From contig OX578277.1 in NCBI GenBank assembly GCA_951217055.1, positions 7,188,329 through 7,252,328 on the forward strand: a DNA stretch of 64,000 nt. The letters are read 5' to 3'. The notes beneath the pieces were generated by a model. That model was given only the letters and a program-made list of their open reading frames with translations, searched no databases and was not told the origin of the DNA. This document shows, one piece after another, positions 10,486 through 20,814 of this stretch (position 1 is the stretch's first letter; each line of letters opens with the position of its first letter). The position numbers and the translations under genes were made by a program. The stretch is from Gerris lacustris. Its lineage: Eukaryota; Arthropoda; Insecta; Hemiptera; Gerridae.

Positions 10486-10978
10486 TTACTACGTTCACAC
10501 ATCGTTTTGAAAGCGTTTCAGATCCAATTCGTTTTCAAAACGATACGCGTTCATACAACAAAAAATACAGGTGATCAAAATATTTGTTTTCGAAATCTCG
10601 TAACGGTGACGTCACGAGTAAAACCTTCTTTCTTGTTACCCAATATGTCCGCGAATTTTTACGTTTTATTTACAAGTTATTAAAAGTTTTTACAAGGTTC
10701 TTTATAGTATTAAATTTTGTTTAAAAACGTTTTTGCAGTTAAAAAAAAAGAAACGGAAGCTCACGAAAACAAAGAACTTAAAAAGTGGAAAAGAGTAAAA
10801 TAACCTGAAACCTCGATCCCCTCCACGACCTGTTCACACGAGCGTTTTGAATTCGATCCCCCGTTCCGATCACGTATTTTTGGTGGATCGGATCTAAACC
10901 GATACGATCCGTCGATCTCCGTTCGTACAGCGTTTTGAACTAGCGGATCGTTTCCAAAACGATGTGTGAACGTAGTAA
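10486..10978. mobile_element. MITE with 24-bp perfect terminal inverted repeats
   Basis: TTACTACGTTCACACATCGT at the left, continuing TTTG, is matched exactly in reverse complement at 10955-10978. Internal sub-terminal blocks also mirror each other (CAAAACGAT-type motifs). The element is 493 bp with no coding frame. The terminal TTA/TAA leaves the target-site size unresolved, so I do not assign a superfamily. Confidence 0.75.
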
Positions 10979-11031
10979 TTTTTTCATTTGATTGAAAAAG
11001 CTATCCCAGCAGGCTGTAGTTTGCCACGAGA

Positions 11032-11200
11032 TAACGAGTGTCAAGCGCCTTCTCACTCTCACCCCCCCCCCCCCCCCCCCCCCTCTGCTCTGAGCCCCTT
11101 ACGGCCTCCACCGTTGTTCTCTTTCCCTACCACTCCTATATTAAAAACAAAAACCATTCAATTGAAACATTCAACTTGCGGTTTCAGTCTATATCTTTAC
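11032..11200. repeat. Direct repeat, downstream copy, with a C22 run
   Basis: Diverged copy of 10350-10485. Pure C run of 22 bases at 11062-11083. Confidence 0.6.
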
Positions 11201-11261
11201 TTCACCTTTATATACTCTAGACCTAGACTTTCAAAAATCATGAAATTTATTTAATTAATTA

Positions 11262-11350
11262 AATAAATTTAATTAATTAATTTTAAATTTAATTAATTAA
11301 TTTTAAATTTAATTAATTAATTTTAAATTTAATTAATTAATTTTTAAATT
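11262..11350. repeat. 20-bp AT-only tandem repeat
   Basis: About four copies of a 20-bp unit made only of A and T (TTTAATTAATTAATTTTAAA). Confidence 0.75.
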
Positions 11351-12166
11351 TTTATTGCCTTTTTAAAATTAATTTAATTTAAAAAAAAAGTAATAATACT
11401 AAAATAAAAATTTAATTGATAAATTGGTAGATATGTAACATCTTTGGAGGGCTAGTTAACCCTCTTCCAGTCATCCAATGGAGCTGAAAATTGGCAAATC
11501 AACTCTCTACCAATACAAAAACATTCTGACAAATTAATTAAATTCAATCATTTTAAATTTAACTAATTATCTATAAAAAAATAAGTAATTAATTAATTGG
11601 TAAATAAGTATGATATAATATCATATAACTTTATTATGTATATATATAATAATAACGGAGCTTATAGAATTGTTTAAAGGTGGTAGAGAGAGGGGGGGGG
11701 GGGTTCTGCCTTCTCCCTGCGGGTGTCTATTGTAGGGCCTAGACCCACACCTTTGCCTTTTTCTCTACATGTCTGGGGTGGGTACCCACACATCCACAAT
11801 AGTGGAGTTAATATAAAGGATTTAAAAAAAACACTGTAAGACTTTAGCAGGTACTTAGCAAAACAAATACATTTTTTACCACATATACCTGAGCTTAAAC
11901 CTACTTGTATTTGTTTCTCAAGCGGAATCGGTCTCGGACGCAGTGCGAAAGTTTTATTATTATTAAAAGATTTGTATTATTTTTTAGTATTAGATATGTT
12001 CATTTCACCACAGTATAGACCCCTCAGGATACAAAATAATGAGTCGGTAACTGTTTATAAGTAAAAAAAATCTAATGAATTTTCGTAATCGATAAAACCC
12101 ATATATATGGCCTTATATTGAAATCTCTGAGTCTTGGATCGCTAAGTTCTTAATAAGATACTTAAG
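11351..12166. other. No gene seen
   Basis: AT-rich sequence with a G run near 11690-11703 and a short GC-richer patch at 11700-11815 of unknown identity. No coding frame is supported. Ends at the outer edge of the large inverted duplication. Confidence 0.5.
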
Positions 12167-12717
12167 ATACAGGGACAAAGCCAGGTATTTTGGTTGTGTT
12201 TGGTTAGCAGAGGCATTAGTCTTGACATGCTAGATTCCATAAACACAGGTTCGTCTTTAATGGCCTAAAGAAATTCTTTAGTAGGAGAGGGAAAATCAAA
12301 TTGCTCAGGATGGCCGCGGGCACCAACTTTATTTAAATAAAAAATCACTTGATTGTAAATAATCTAACCTCTTGAGATGGCTTTCCTTTGCCAACAAAGT
12401 ATAATAAAGAAAAAGACAAATTAACCAGATAGTAAGTGTCCTGTCACTGTAATGTAATAGTGATTAGATGTTGATATAAGTGAGAGAATGAATGAATATG
12501 GATCATATTCAAGTGCTTACTAGAATGACTCTTTTGATCAATATCTTGACATGTTTATATCACAATATACTGCATGAGTAAAGGTTTACAATGTACAAGT
12601 GTGGTAAGTAGGTATAAGATAAGAGGGAGTAAGTATACAAGTATACTATTATAAAAAGAAAATAAATATTTTACTAAATAAAATTAAATGAAATTATTAT
12701 TATCAAGTAACAACATA

Positions 12718-14335
12718 TTAAGTTAATAGATGTGTAGCCTTAGAGATGCTAGTATGTTACCTGGCTGATCTATATAAAACTCCTCTACAGGTTGAGAAAC
12801 TCTGGCAGGTGAAGTAACTTCTGATTTAATGCACATCTTTAGACTCGGCTCACATTCTCCTGCTGTAACAACACAAAACACAATTATTCTACTAACTAAG
12901 TATATATATTAATAACAAAGCAGTTAATAGATGTGTAGCCTTAGAGATCAATGCTAGTATGTTACCTGGCTGATCTATAGAAAACTCCTCTACAGGTTGA
13001 GAAACTCTGGCAGGTGAAGTAACTTCTGATTTAATGCACATCTTTAGACTCGGCTCACATTCTCCTGCTGTAACAACACAAAACACAATTATTCTACTAA
13101 CTAAGTATATATATTAATAACAAAGCAGTTAATAGATGTGTAGCCTTAGAGATCAATGCTAGTATGTTACCTGGCTGATCTATAGAAAACTCCTCTACAG
13201 GTTGAGAAACTCTGGCAGGTGAAGTAACTTCTGATTTAATGCACATCTTTAGACTCGGCTCACATTCTCCTGCTGTAACAACACAAAACACAATTATTCT
13301 ACTAACTAAGTATATATATTAATAACAAAGCAGTTAATAGATGTGTAGCCTTAGAGATCAATGCTAGTATGTTACCTGGCTGATCTATAGAAAACTCCTC
13401 TACAGGTTGAGAAACTCTGGCAGGTGAAGTAACTTCTGATTTAATGCACATCTTTAGACTCGGCTCACATTCTCCTGCTGTAACAACACAAAACACAATT
13501 ATTCTACTAACTAAGTATATATATTAATAACAAAGCAGTTAATAGATGTGTAGCCTTAGAGATCAATGCTAGTATGTTACCTGGCTGATCTATAGAAAAC
13601 TCCTCTACAGGTTGAGAAACTCTGGCAGGTGAAGTAACTTCTGATTTAATGCACATCTTTAGACTCGGCTTACATTCTCCTGCTGTAACAACACAAAACA
13701 CAATTATTCTACTAACTAAGTATATATATTAATAACAAAGCAGTTAATAGATGTGTAGCCTTAGAGATCAATGCTAGTATGTTACCTGGCTGATCTATAG
13801 AAAACTCCTCTACAGGTTGAGAAACTCTGGCAGGTGAAGTAACTTCTGATTTAATGCACATCTTTAGACTCGGCTCACATTCTCCTGCTGTAACAACACA
13901 AAACACAATTATTCTACTAACTAAGTATATATATTAATAACAAAGCAGTTAATAGATGTGTAGCCTTAGAGATCAATGCTAGTATGTTACCTGGCTGATC
14001 TATAGAAAACTCCTCTACAGGTTGAGAAACTCTGGCAGGTGAAGTAACTTCTGATTTAATGCACATCTTTAGACTCGGCTTACATTCTCCTGCTGTAACA
14101 ACACAAAACACAATTATTCTACTAACTAAGTATATATATTAATAACAAAGCAGTTAATAGATGTGTAGCCTTAGAGATCAATGCTAGTATGTTACCTGGC
14201 TGATCTATAGAAAACTCCTCTACAGGTTGAGAAACTCTGGCAGGTGAAGTAACTTCTGATTTAATGCACATCTTTAGACTCGGCTCACATTCTCCTGCTG
14301 TAACAACACAAAACACAATTATTCTACGCACTGTT
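12718..14335. repeat. 205-bp tandem repeat (exon B plus intron)
   Basis: Seven near-identical full units plus a diverged first unit. The units carry a CAGCAG (NAGNAG) acceptor not seen in the two right-arm copies, which read CAACAG or TTACAG. The right arm has only one exon B per cassette, so the expansion happened in this arm alone, after the inverted duplication. Confidence 0.92.
12761..14294 (-). CDS. Eightfold tandem array of zinc-finger-gene exon B
   Basis: Eight copies of a 99-bp exon on the - strand: 12761-12859, 12966-13064, 13171-13269, 13376-13474, 13581-13679, 13786-13884, 13991-14089 and 14196-14294. Each is bounded by a 106-bp intron (103 bp between copies 1 and 2). The period is exactly 205 bp. 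Every copy has a GT donor (CAGCCAG then GTAACATA) and an AG acceptor. The exons are phase 1 at both ends, 33 codons, without stops, so any number can be joined in frame. The peptide contains CIKSEVTSPARVSQP and EEFSIDQP. Copies 2-8 differ almost only at one Glu/Lys position (Lys in copies 5 and 7); copy 1 is more diverged. IKSEVTSP fits the hydrophobic-K-x-E-x-x-S-P sumoylation motif. No zinc-finger exon was found downstream on this strand, so it may be an orphan copy. Confidence 0.75.
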
Positions 14336-14416
14336 TGCAGCGACAACAAGGCAGTAAATAAAAGAATTCAGATTTCAATATAAAATAAGAAAAAGACAAT
14401 AATGATTTTGAATTAC

Positions 14417-14518
14417 CTTGACTCTGGTGAACATCCGATGTATCCCTGACAGGTGAAGTAGGTTCAGTTTTACCAAACCACTCCTTGCTGTATACTTTAC
14501 ATGGTTCATTAGGTAAAT
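14417..14518 (-). CDS. Exon A of zinc-finger gene, left-arm copy
   Basis: A 102-bp symmetric phase-1 exon. On the - strand the acceptor is TATGTTGTAG and the donor is CAAG then GTAATT. It encodes a 34-residue acidic peptide with LPNEPCKVYSKEWF and GKTEPTSPVRDTSDV. The Val of the right-arm VKTEPTSP is Gly here, so the hydrophobic position of the sumoylation motif is lost. It lies 122 bp upstream (in gene sense) of the first exon B of the array. LINE sequence begins about 22 bp beyond its acceptor. Confidence 0.75.
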
Positions 14519-14540
14519 CTACAACATAATCAGATTTATT

Positions 14541-15287
14541 AATTGATACTGGAATTTCTTAATTCTTAATTCTGTTAATTTAAATATGTTTTTGTTATTT
14601 GGGTTTGGTTCCAAATCGACAAAAAATAAAGGTAATTTAGTTTTAGTGGAGTGATGTAGGATGTTGGTTACATTCCTTGCTTTAAATCCCATGTTAGCTA
14701 GCTCTTCTTTTATTATTTCAGGAGATGTCGTAGGGTGTAGGTGCCGGGATAACAACTCTGAAGGCCTTGTCTTCTTTAAGTTGGTAAGAATGATGCTCAA
14801 TATTATGAGCTTTTAAGTGACGCGTTACTGTCTTGAAGCACTCAGAGGTCTTTGTTTGTATTAAGACGTCTGAGATTCTGGCTTTACATAAGAAGTTGCT
14901 ATGTCCTAAGATATTTCTAAGGCTTGTTATTAAATTGGAAAATTCAGTGACGTTTCTTACATATATTGGTGGGGGTTTCAATCATTTGCTTCCTGCTCTG
15001 ATTGTAAAACCCCAAAAGGATTTGTCGTGGTAAAGTTATTTGCCGTATTAGCAGTATTAATATTAGTTCCGGCTATGTTTCTAGGCATATCAGAAAGACA
15101 GAGAATGTTTTGATGCGCTGAGGGTGAGGGGGGTACGGGGGTATTAGCGGTAGACGTAGCGGACTGGGTGGGGAGATGCTGGGCAGGTCATTTGGCTTTG
15201 GCCGTCCCCTCTACAGAAGACTGGGAGCCTAGAGAGTGAGTGAGAGATAGAGATCTCTTCTGACTCTTTTTCTTCTTTGTCATAATA
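14541..15287 (-). pseudogene. Jockey-clade LINE ORF1 fragment
   Basis: On the - strand an ATG near 15285 opens MTKKKKSQKRSLSL, a basic start common in Jockey ORF1, but the frame soon meets TGA. Further on come PPPIYVRNVTEFSNLI, SYQLKEDKAFRVVI and, in another frame, LPLFFVDLEPNPNNKN. These are the conserved Gag-like blocks of Jockey-type ORF1 (the PPPIYV domain and FFVDLEP). At least two frameshifts are needed to read it through. The fragment stops near 14545 before any CCHC knuckle, directly against the intron upstream of exon A. The 5' part is kept and the 3' part lost, unlike normal 5' truncation, so a later rearrangement removed the rest. Confidence 0.75.
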
Positions 15288-15835
15288 TTATGATTATTAT
15301 TTAGATTTAAAGAAACAATTTGATGTTTCTCTTTACAAGGCCGTTCAAGGGTTGTCTCTTGATAAGATTAGGGTGACCTCGCCCGGCCAGCCTTATCTTC
15401 CTTAACAAAACTCATTTAAAAACGAATTAATTAAATTAAAATGAAAACTACTATAAAATTAAAATAAAAACTGCTACGAGAAAATAAACTAATGATACTT
15501 ATAGGAAAAAATAAAAGGAACACCCTGGTTAAAAATTGTTTTAAACAAACGTATTTTTCTATAAGAAAATATGAAAAAATGAGAGAGCCGATCCGTACGC
15601 TACGAGAGGTCAAAAGGGACTCCCAAATAATATTAATAATAAAATAAATTAATAAACTAATAAATCAATAAATAATAAACTAATAAATCAATAAATTAAT
15701 TAATAAATAAATAAATTGATAAATAAATAAAATAAGTAAAAAACGATACATTTATCATTAAAAATGCACACGTTTAAAAATCTAGATATTTGTTATTGAA
15801 TAAAGAAATATATTTTTCCGTAACAAACGTTTCAC

Positions 15836-15845
<10 letters not shown>
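15288..15845 (-). other. LINE 5' UTR and AT-rich flank
   Basis: Read on the - strand, GGGAGTCCCTTTTGAC near 15625, with CGTACGGATCGGCTC following, resembles the start of the second LINE fragment at about 17474 (GGAGTTCCGTCCTTGAC, then CGTACG...ATCGGCTC). These are probably the 5' ends of related LINEs. Beyond 15625 there is AT-rich sequence with short TAAATAAA-type repeats. Confidence 0.45.

Positions 15846-15847
<2 letters not shown>

Positions 15848-15912
<65 letters not shown>
15848..15912. repeat. (TA)n microsatellite, ~65 bp
   Basis: Uninterrupted TA dinucleotide repeat at the end of the - strand LINE fragment. It may have seeded the breakpoint. Confidence 0.95.
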
Positions 15913-15915
<3 letters not shown>

Positions 15916-15929
15916 AGATTTCACAAAAT

Positions 15930-17474
15930 ATAAAAAGTTGATGACATCTTTTTGCCTTTCAGTGCCTGCACATTGTAAGCTAGAATATTCATATAGGTTT
16001 CAGGTTTAGAGGCTACATAAGCTGATGTAGAACGGTCGGCTAGATGTGAAGTTTTTGGGGTTGGTGCTGCAAACTAAAATCGGCGTACCATCAGGAAGCC
16101 CCAGTATTCATCTTTGGAGTTAGGGAACTACCTTTCTTCGAAACAGCTTTACTATTTTTCCCCCCGCATACTCTCTGAAGAGTTGAAGGTTCGATGATTA
16201 TTTGACGAGCTCTCGCATTCAGCTTTATCATATGAGACCGAAAGGGGTTTTCTGTGAGTTACTAATAGGAACTTGTTCGTTGTTGCAAATGTTAAGAATA
16301 GATTTCAATACTATCTCTCCATTCTTACCCTCTGTTACGAGTCCACCTTCGGTTGACCAAGTAAACTTAGCTTTCCTATTATCGTAAGTATAAAGTATTA
16401 GTTAATTTTCTCTTAAAATGACTTTCAGTCCTGGATCGTGATTTTTTATTTCTTTTTTCACTTCTAACAGTTTAGAACGTTGAATCCTTGTTTCCAACGC
16501 AAAGTCCTGGTGAATAACAATACCGGTGTTCCTGATATTTTTTAAGTTTTCCAAAATTAAACTCACATCTAAATAAGAGTTAAACTCAACAAATACTGGA
16601 CAGAAACCATTTTGCGCTTTTCCTAAAGGATAGGTTCACAGCTCGGAATGCCGCGAAATATAAGGTTGTTACGTCTAGTATAATTTTCAAGTCGATTAAC
16701 CCTGTCCTTAAGCTCAATATTTTCTTGTTTTAATGCTTCCACTTGATTATTCAATTTATCTGTAGCTGCGATAGAATTCGCTATTTTCTCATCAAGTGTC
16801 TTAATGTCATCTTTAGTTGCACATTCATTAACTTTACATTAATTCCTTCAAGCATATTTTTAATGTCTTCGGCCCACGAAAAGTGACTGTAGCCTGTTGT
16901 TTGTCTCGAACAATTTGAATTATTTTCACTCATTTTATGTGTTTCTTGAGTCTTTTTAATGCCAGAACTTATATTTTGATCTAAGCAGATTATCTTTGAA
17001 GAATCGGAATCGGACGCAACATGCGGAGAAGGGCTGCAAGCTCTTTTTGGGTTAAAATAATGATTAATTTTATTAATTCAGATCTTAAAGAACACAGTGA
17101 TTAATAATTATAAAAAAAGAGTTGCGGTGACAGGCCACGCCCTCCGTTCACAACAACAAACGACATATGCCGAATAACCCCTTCCACAACACCGAATAAA
17201 CGATTATAGGAAGCGGTAGCTGATAAAGCTTGAACGAGATCACGACATTGATTTTCCACTAGAATCCATAAAGAAAAAAAAAAAAAAAAACTTCAAATGT
17301 CTATCACTTACAAACGAATTACTCTACCAAGCTCAAATGTTACACAATTACGCCAACTAGACCAATAAACCACTAAACAAAAATTCAAAGCGCTACCACA
17401 AAGCGAACGTACATAAAAATACAAAATGTACGGAGCCGATCTTACTCGTACGCTGTCAAGGACGGAACTCCGAG
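15930..17474 (-). pseudogene. LINE fragment: L1-like ORF1 and start of ORF2
   Basis: Read on the - strand from a 5' end near 17474. ORF1 starts at an ATG at 16933 (MSENNSNCSRQTTGY). After a frameshift it reads a coiled coil ending RLENYTRRNNLIFRGIPS, the signature of L1-like (transposase_22-type) ORF1 proteins. A further part includes VIHQDFALETRIQRSKLL and FTWSTEGGLVTEGKNG. After ORF1, MNILAYNVQALKGK marks the start of an endonuclease ORF2, which is cut off by the TA repeat at 15912. Several stops and frameshifts show that it is dead. It separates two exon A copies in the left arm and is absent from the right arm, so it inserted after the inverted duplication or was lost from the other arm. 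Confidence 0.7.
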
Positions 17475-17519
17475 ATTTCAATATAAAATAAGAAACAGAT
17501 AATAATGATTTTTAATTAC

Positions 17520-17621
17520 CTTGATTCTGGTCAACATCCGATGTATCCCTGACAGGTGAAGTAGGTTCAGTTTTACCAAACCACTCCTTGCTGTCTACTT
17601 CGCATGGTTCATTAGGTAAAT
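17520..17621 (-). CDS. Exon A of zinc-finger gene, distal left-arm copy
   Basis: A 102-bp phase-1 exon with TTGTAG acceptor and GTAATT donor on the - strand. The peptide is close to the right-arm exon A (NEPCEVDSKEWF, then GKTEPTSPVRDTSDVDQN) but with Gly before KTEPTSP. In the right arm this position is followed by an exon B about 176 bp on. Here that exon B is missing, and LINE sequence begins about 46 bp after the donor. Confidence 0.72.
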
Positions 17622-17821
17622 CTACAACATAATCAGATTTATTAATTGATACTGGAATTTCTTAATTGATGAAAAGTAGATTATTAATATTAAACCATCA
17701 GAGTACTAGCGAAGAAAACCTCTGAAATTTCTCTAACATCATTATTACATTCAGAAAACTAAAAAACAAGTGATTTTTATGAGGGGGGGGGGGTATTTCT
17801 TATTTATTCTTAAATCTGCGG

Positions 17822-18658
17822 AGCCCTGTATCAATCCATTACTGAAGTGATACCAGACAACCAAACCCTATAAGGTAATCCACGTTAAGTTTTATTCTAG
17901 ACAGTAGGGGGCTTGGTAAAAAAAACTTTGGGAACCACTGGTCTAAACTCTGCTTCAACGTGAGCACGCAATAGCTTTGCACACAATTCAAACCCAGTTT
18001 ATATTTATAACCTGATCGACCGCTGCCTTCCATGAGACCCCAAGGCAGCTAGCATATTTAAAGCCGTGACACTAACCACACAAACCACCGGTTACTGGTA
18101 GATCTGGTTTGGTTTGTGTATCTGAACGCACACACTGGTTAGTGGTTAGTGTTTCTGAACGCACACACTGGTCAGTGTTTCTGAACGCACCCATAGCGCA
18201 GGTAAAGGTTGAAGTCGGTTACAAGTCCAGACTCAAATACCTTGAAGAGATGATGTCGCTTGTCCTTTATATTAAGTTACCTGGAGAGAGAGTTGAAGAG
18301 ACGGAGTTGTAGATTAAGAATGCTGTCTCGTCAAAACACTTAAACTCGTCCACTGTAGTCTCCATCTCAAAAATATATACCCTAATAACTAGTATTTACT
18401 ATACTATAATCCACTCTAACTGAAATATAACACGAACAATAACGTCTATGTACACAATACACAACTCAATTCAAACTATGTTCAAACCTATACTGTTCTG
18501 TTAAGTTATAATTATAAATAACCTTCATAATGAATAATCAGTGTTGCCTTTGATAACTGTGAATGATGGTTAGTTATCATTCCTTACTGTAGATTTTTAA
18601 ATTAATATTATCCGAGCCACTGAAACTAAATGAGAAATATCTTTACAGGGTGACTGGC
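17822..18658. repeat. Left-arm block antiparallel to 26870-27860 and 32250-32312
   Basis: No gene. It includes a threefold short repeat around GTTTCTGAACGCACACACTGG (about 18120-18195). In the right arm the matching text is split by about 4.4 kb of transposons (27860-32250) and gains an extra ~215 bp at 27600-27815. Confidence 0.75.
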
Positions 18659-18778
18659 GTTATATGCAGGGCTGGATTTACGCATGGGCCATGGGGGCCC
18701 GGGCCCCTGGCGGCAAATTTTCGAAGGTGGCAAAAGGCGGCAAAAAGAATAAAATGAAAAATCATAAAACATATTTTT

Positions 18779-19120
18779 GAAGTGAAACTTCTTTGGCGGC
18801 GGTAGAGTGAATTTTTTCATATAGTGAAATCGTGTAACGAAGTTTGCGAATCGAGACTCGTCCAAGTGTAACATTTTTACAGATTAATTGTATTATATCT
18901 ATTTAAAGACCAGCAAATCAAAACAAACATTTATTTTTATTGGAATAAATGTGGTTGCCTTAGCGTAGCAATATTTTTTTATTTTATTTTTTTTTTTTTT
19001 TAATAAATTCCCCATAACCATTTTTTAATCCTGAAATAATAAATTCGTCAAAAAATGAAAGAGAAAGAGGGCAATACATTCTAGAACTTAACTTTAACTT
19101 CTAATGCGTGAGAGCCTCAC
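18779..19120. mobile_element. ~340-bp repeat with GAAGTGAAACTT termini, copy 1
   Basis: Begins GAAGTGAAACTTCTTTGGCG and ends with the near-inverted AACTTTAACTTCTAATGCG plus a GTGAGAGCCTCAC box. It recurs at 19264-19590 and 24732-25062, and as a terminal piece at 56201-56240. Non-coding and MITE-like. Confidence 0.75.
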
Positions 19121-19263
19121 ACACATTTTTTTGGATATATGACTTTTGTGAACAAAATGTTTAATATTTATTTATTCACTAATTGAATTTCCATACTAAT
19201 TGTACTGTTGAGTAAGTATATATTATACTGAGCGCAAGTGCAGGTCAGTAGGCATAAGTTTTT

Positions 19264-19590
19264 GAAGTGAAACTTCTTTGGCGGCGGTAGAGTAAATTAT
19301 TTCATATATAGTGAAATCGTGTAACGAAGTTTGCGATTCGAGACTCGTCCAAGTGTAACATTTTTACAGATTAATTGTATTATATCTATTTAAAGACCAG
19401 CAAATCAAAACAAACATTTATTTTTATTGGAATAAATGTGGTTGCCTTAGCGGAGCAATATTTATTTTTTTTTTTAATTAAATTTCCCATAACCATTTCT
19501 TGATTCTGAAATAATAAATTCGTCAAAAAAAGAAAGAGAGCAATGCATTCTAGAACTTAAGTTTCACTTCTAATGCGTGAGAACCTCACT
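19264..19590. mobile_element. ~340-bp repeat, copy 2
   Basis: Tandem relative of copy 1 with about 145 bp between them. Its right end keeps the perfect inverted match AAGTTTCACTTC to the left terminus GAAGTGAAACTT. Confidence 0.75.
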
Positions 19591-19989
19591 CATATTTTTT
19601 ATTTATTAGTGTATAAGTTATTATGGATTTTAGATTTAAGGCATAGAACGGTTAGTGATTTATAACTAACTCGTCGCCGCTAGTTATTCACATATATGTA
19701 CAGCAGTTAGAACTACAGTTTAGGTCAACTTAACTCTATATTTATACAACGTATCTTTAAAGGTAAAAAACAGGTAATCCTTTTAAACAATTTAAAGAAT
19801 TTCGAGCAGTTTATAAAACATTAAATAATAATAATTATTATTATTATTAAAAACACTTTTCTTTTGATTTCTTGATAGTCCTCCAGTCATTTTAGGTTTT
19901 CTGTTCCAAAAAATTCGGAGCCTCATTTTTTGATCGCTTCATTTTGACGTTCTGAAAAACTTATTGAAAGTCGGCAACGAGATCGAGGT

Positions 19990-20760
19990 CAAGTTAATAA
20001 ATTCGGGTTTTTGCGGATATCTCGCTCCCTATGGCTCAGACACCCAAGGATTTTATATAAAGGGGATAGAGGGTTGAGGCAAAAAAGTGACCCCATGAAG
20101 ATATGTAAAATATTAGCTCCAATGGGACAAATTACCTTCCTCTTGGTTATAGGTTTCCAAGAATTTGTTTATAAGTGTCAGGTTATAACCTGTTAAAAAA
20201 GGTAATTTGTCCCAGTTCAAAGGTCGTGGAGCATGCGCAGTATGATTTTTTCTCCAATTTCTCTTACCTTCATGGGGTCACTTTTTTGCCTTAAACCCCT
20301 TCTTAACATTACATCCGCTTTATATAAAATCCTTGCAGACACCAATCAAGGTGGTTATCAAAATTAAAGATAACAAAATTTTCCACAAAAAAGTGTCATT
20401 AATTTTTTTACGTACAGTGGACGGTTAAAAATATCTATGAATATCTAGCACCGTCACCGCACCTATGGCTTGGAGACAAATTAAGGTGATTATCAAAAAG
20501 ATAAATTTCCCACAGAAAGGTCTCTTTAATTTTTTACGTACAATGAACTGTTTAGCAAAAACCTAGCTTACTCTAACTTTCGTAGTGTCTTTTAACGTAT
20601 TTTTGTGAATATCTCGCTTCCTCTGGCGTGGAGACCAATTGGACGATCAGATCAAAATTGAAGATTACAAAATTTCACACATGAAACATAATGTTTATTT
20701 TTTTACGAAGAACGAAACTTTTGGATAATAAAGTGCTACAAATTTTCAGCACAGGGCTTC
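19990..20760. repeat. Internal subrepeats of the foldback element, left limb
   Basis: Roughly 190-bp units with a shared core (CTCGCT-CCT-TGGC...GAGACCAAT, then AAAATTAAAGATAACAAAAT and TTTTTTACGTACA). They are mirrored in reverse complement at about 22010-22550. The MITE at 20045-20335 sits inside one unit. Confidence 0.7.
20045..20335. mobile_element. MITE (hAT-type), CAAGGAT termini, TSD CAGACACC
   Basis: A 291-bp element beginning CAAGGATTTTATATAAAG with the reverse complement at its right end. It is flanked by CAGACACC at 20037-20044 and 20336-20343. Its terminal quarters mirror each other (GCAAAAAAGTGACCCCATGA). A second copy with a different 8-bp duplication is at 28670-28959, confirming the boundaries. 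Confidence 0.92.
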
Positions 20761-20814
20761 AAAAAATATAAATATATTACATAGATAATTGTTAATTCAC
20801 GTTGGCGGATCAAA

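Noticed and set aside
11038..11254. Proline-rich small frames
   Set aside because: They are created by a pure C run and overlap in two frames.
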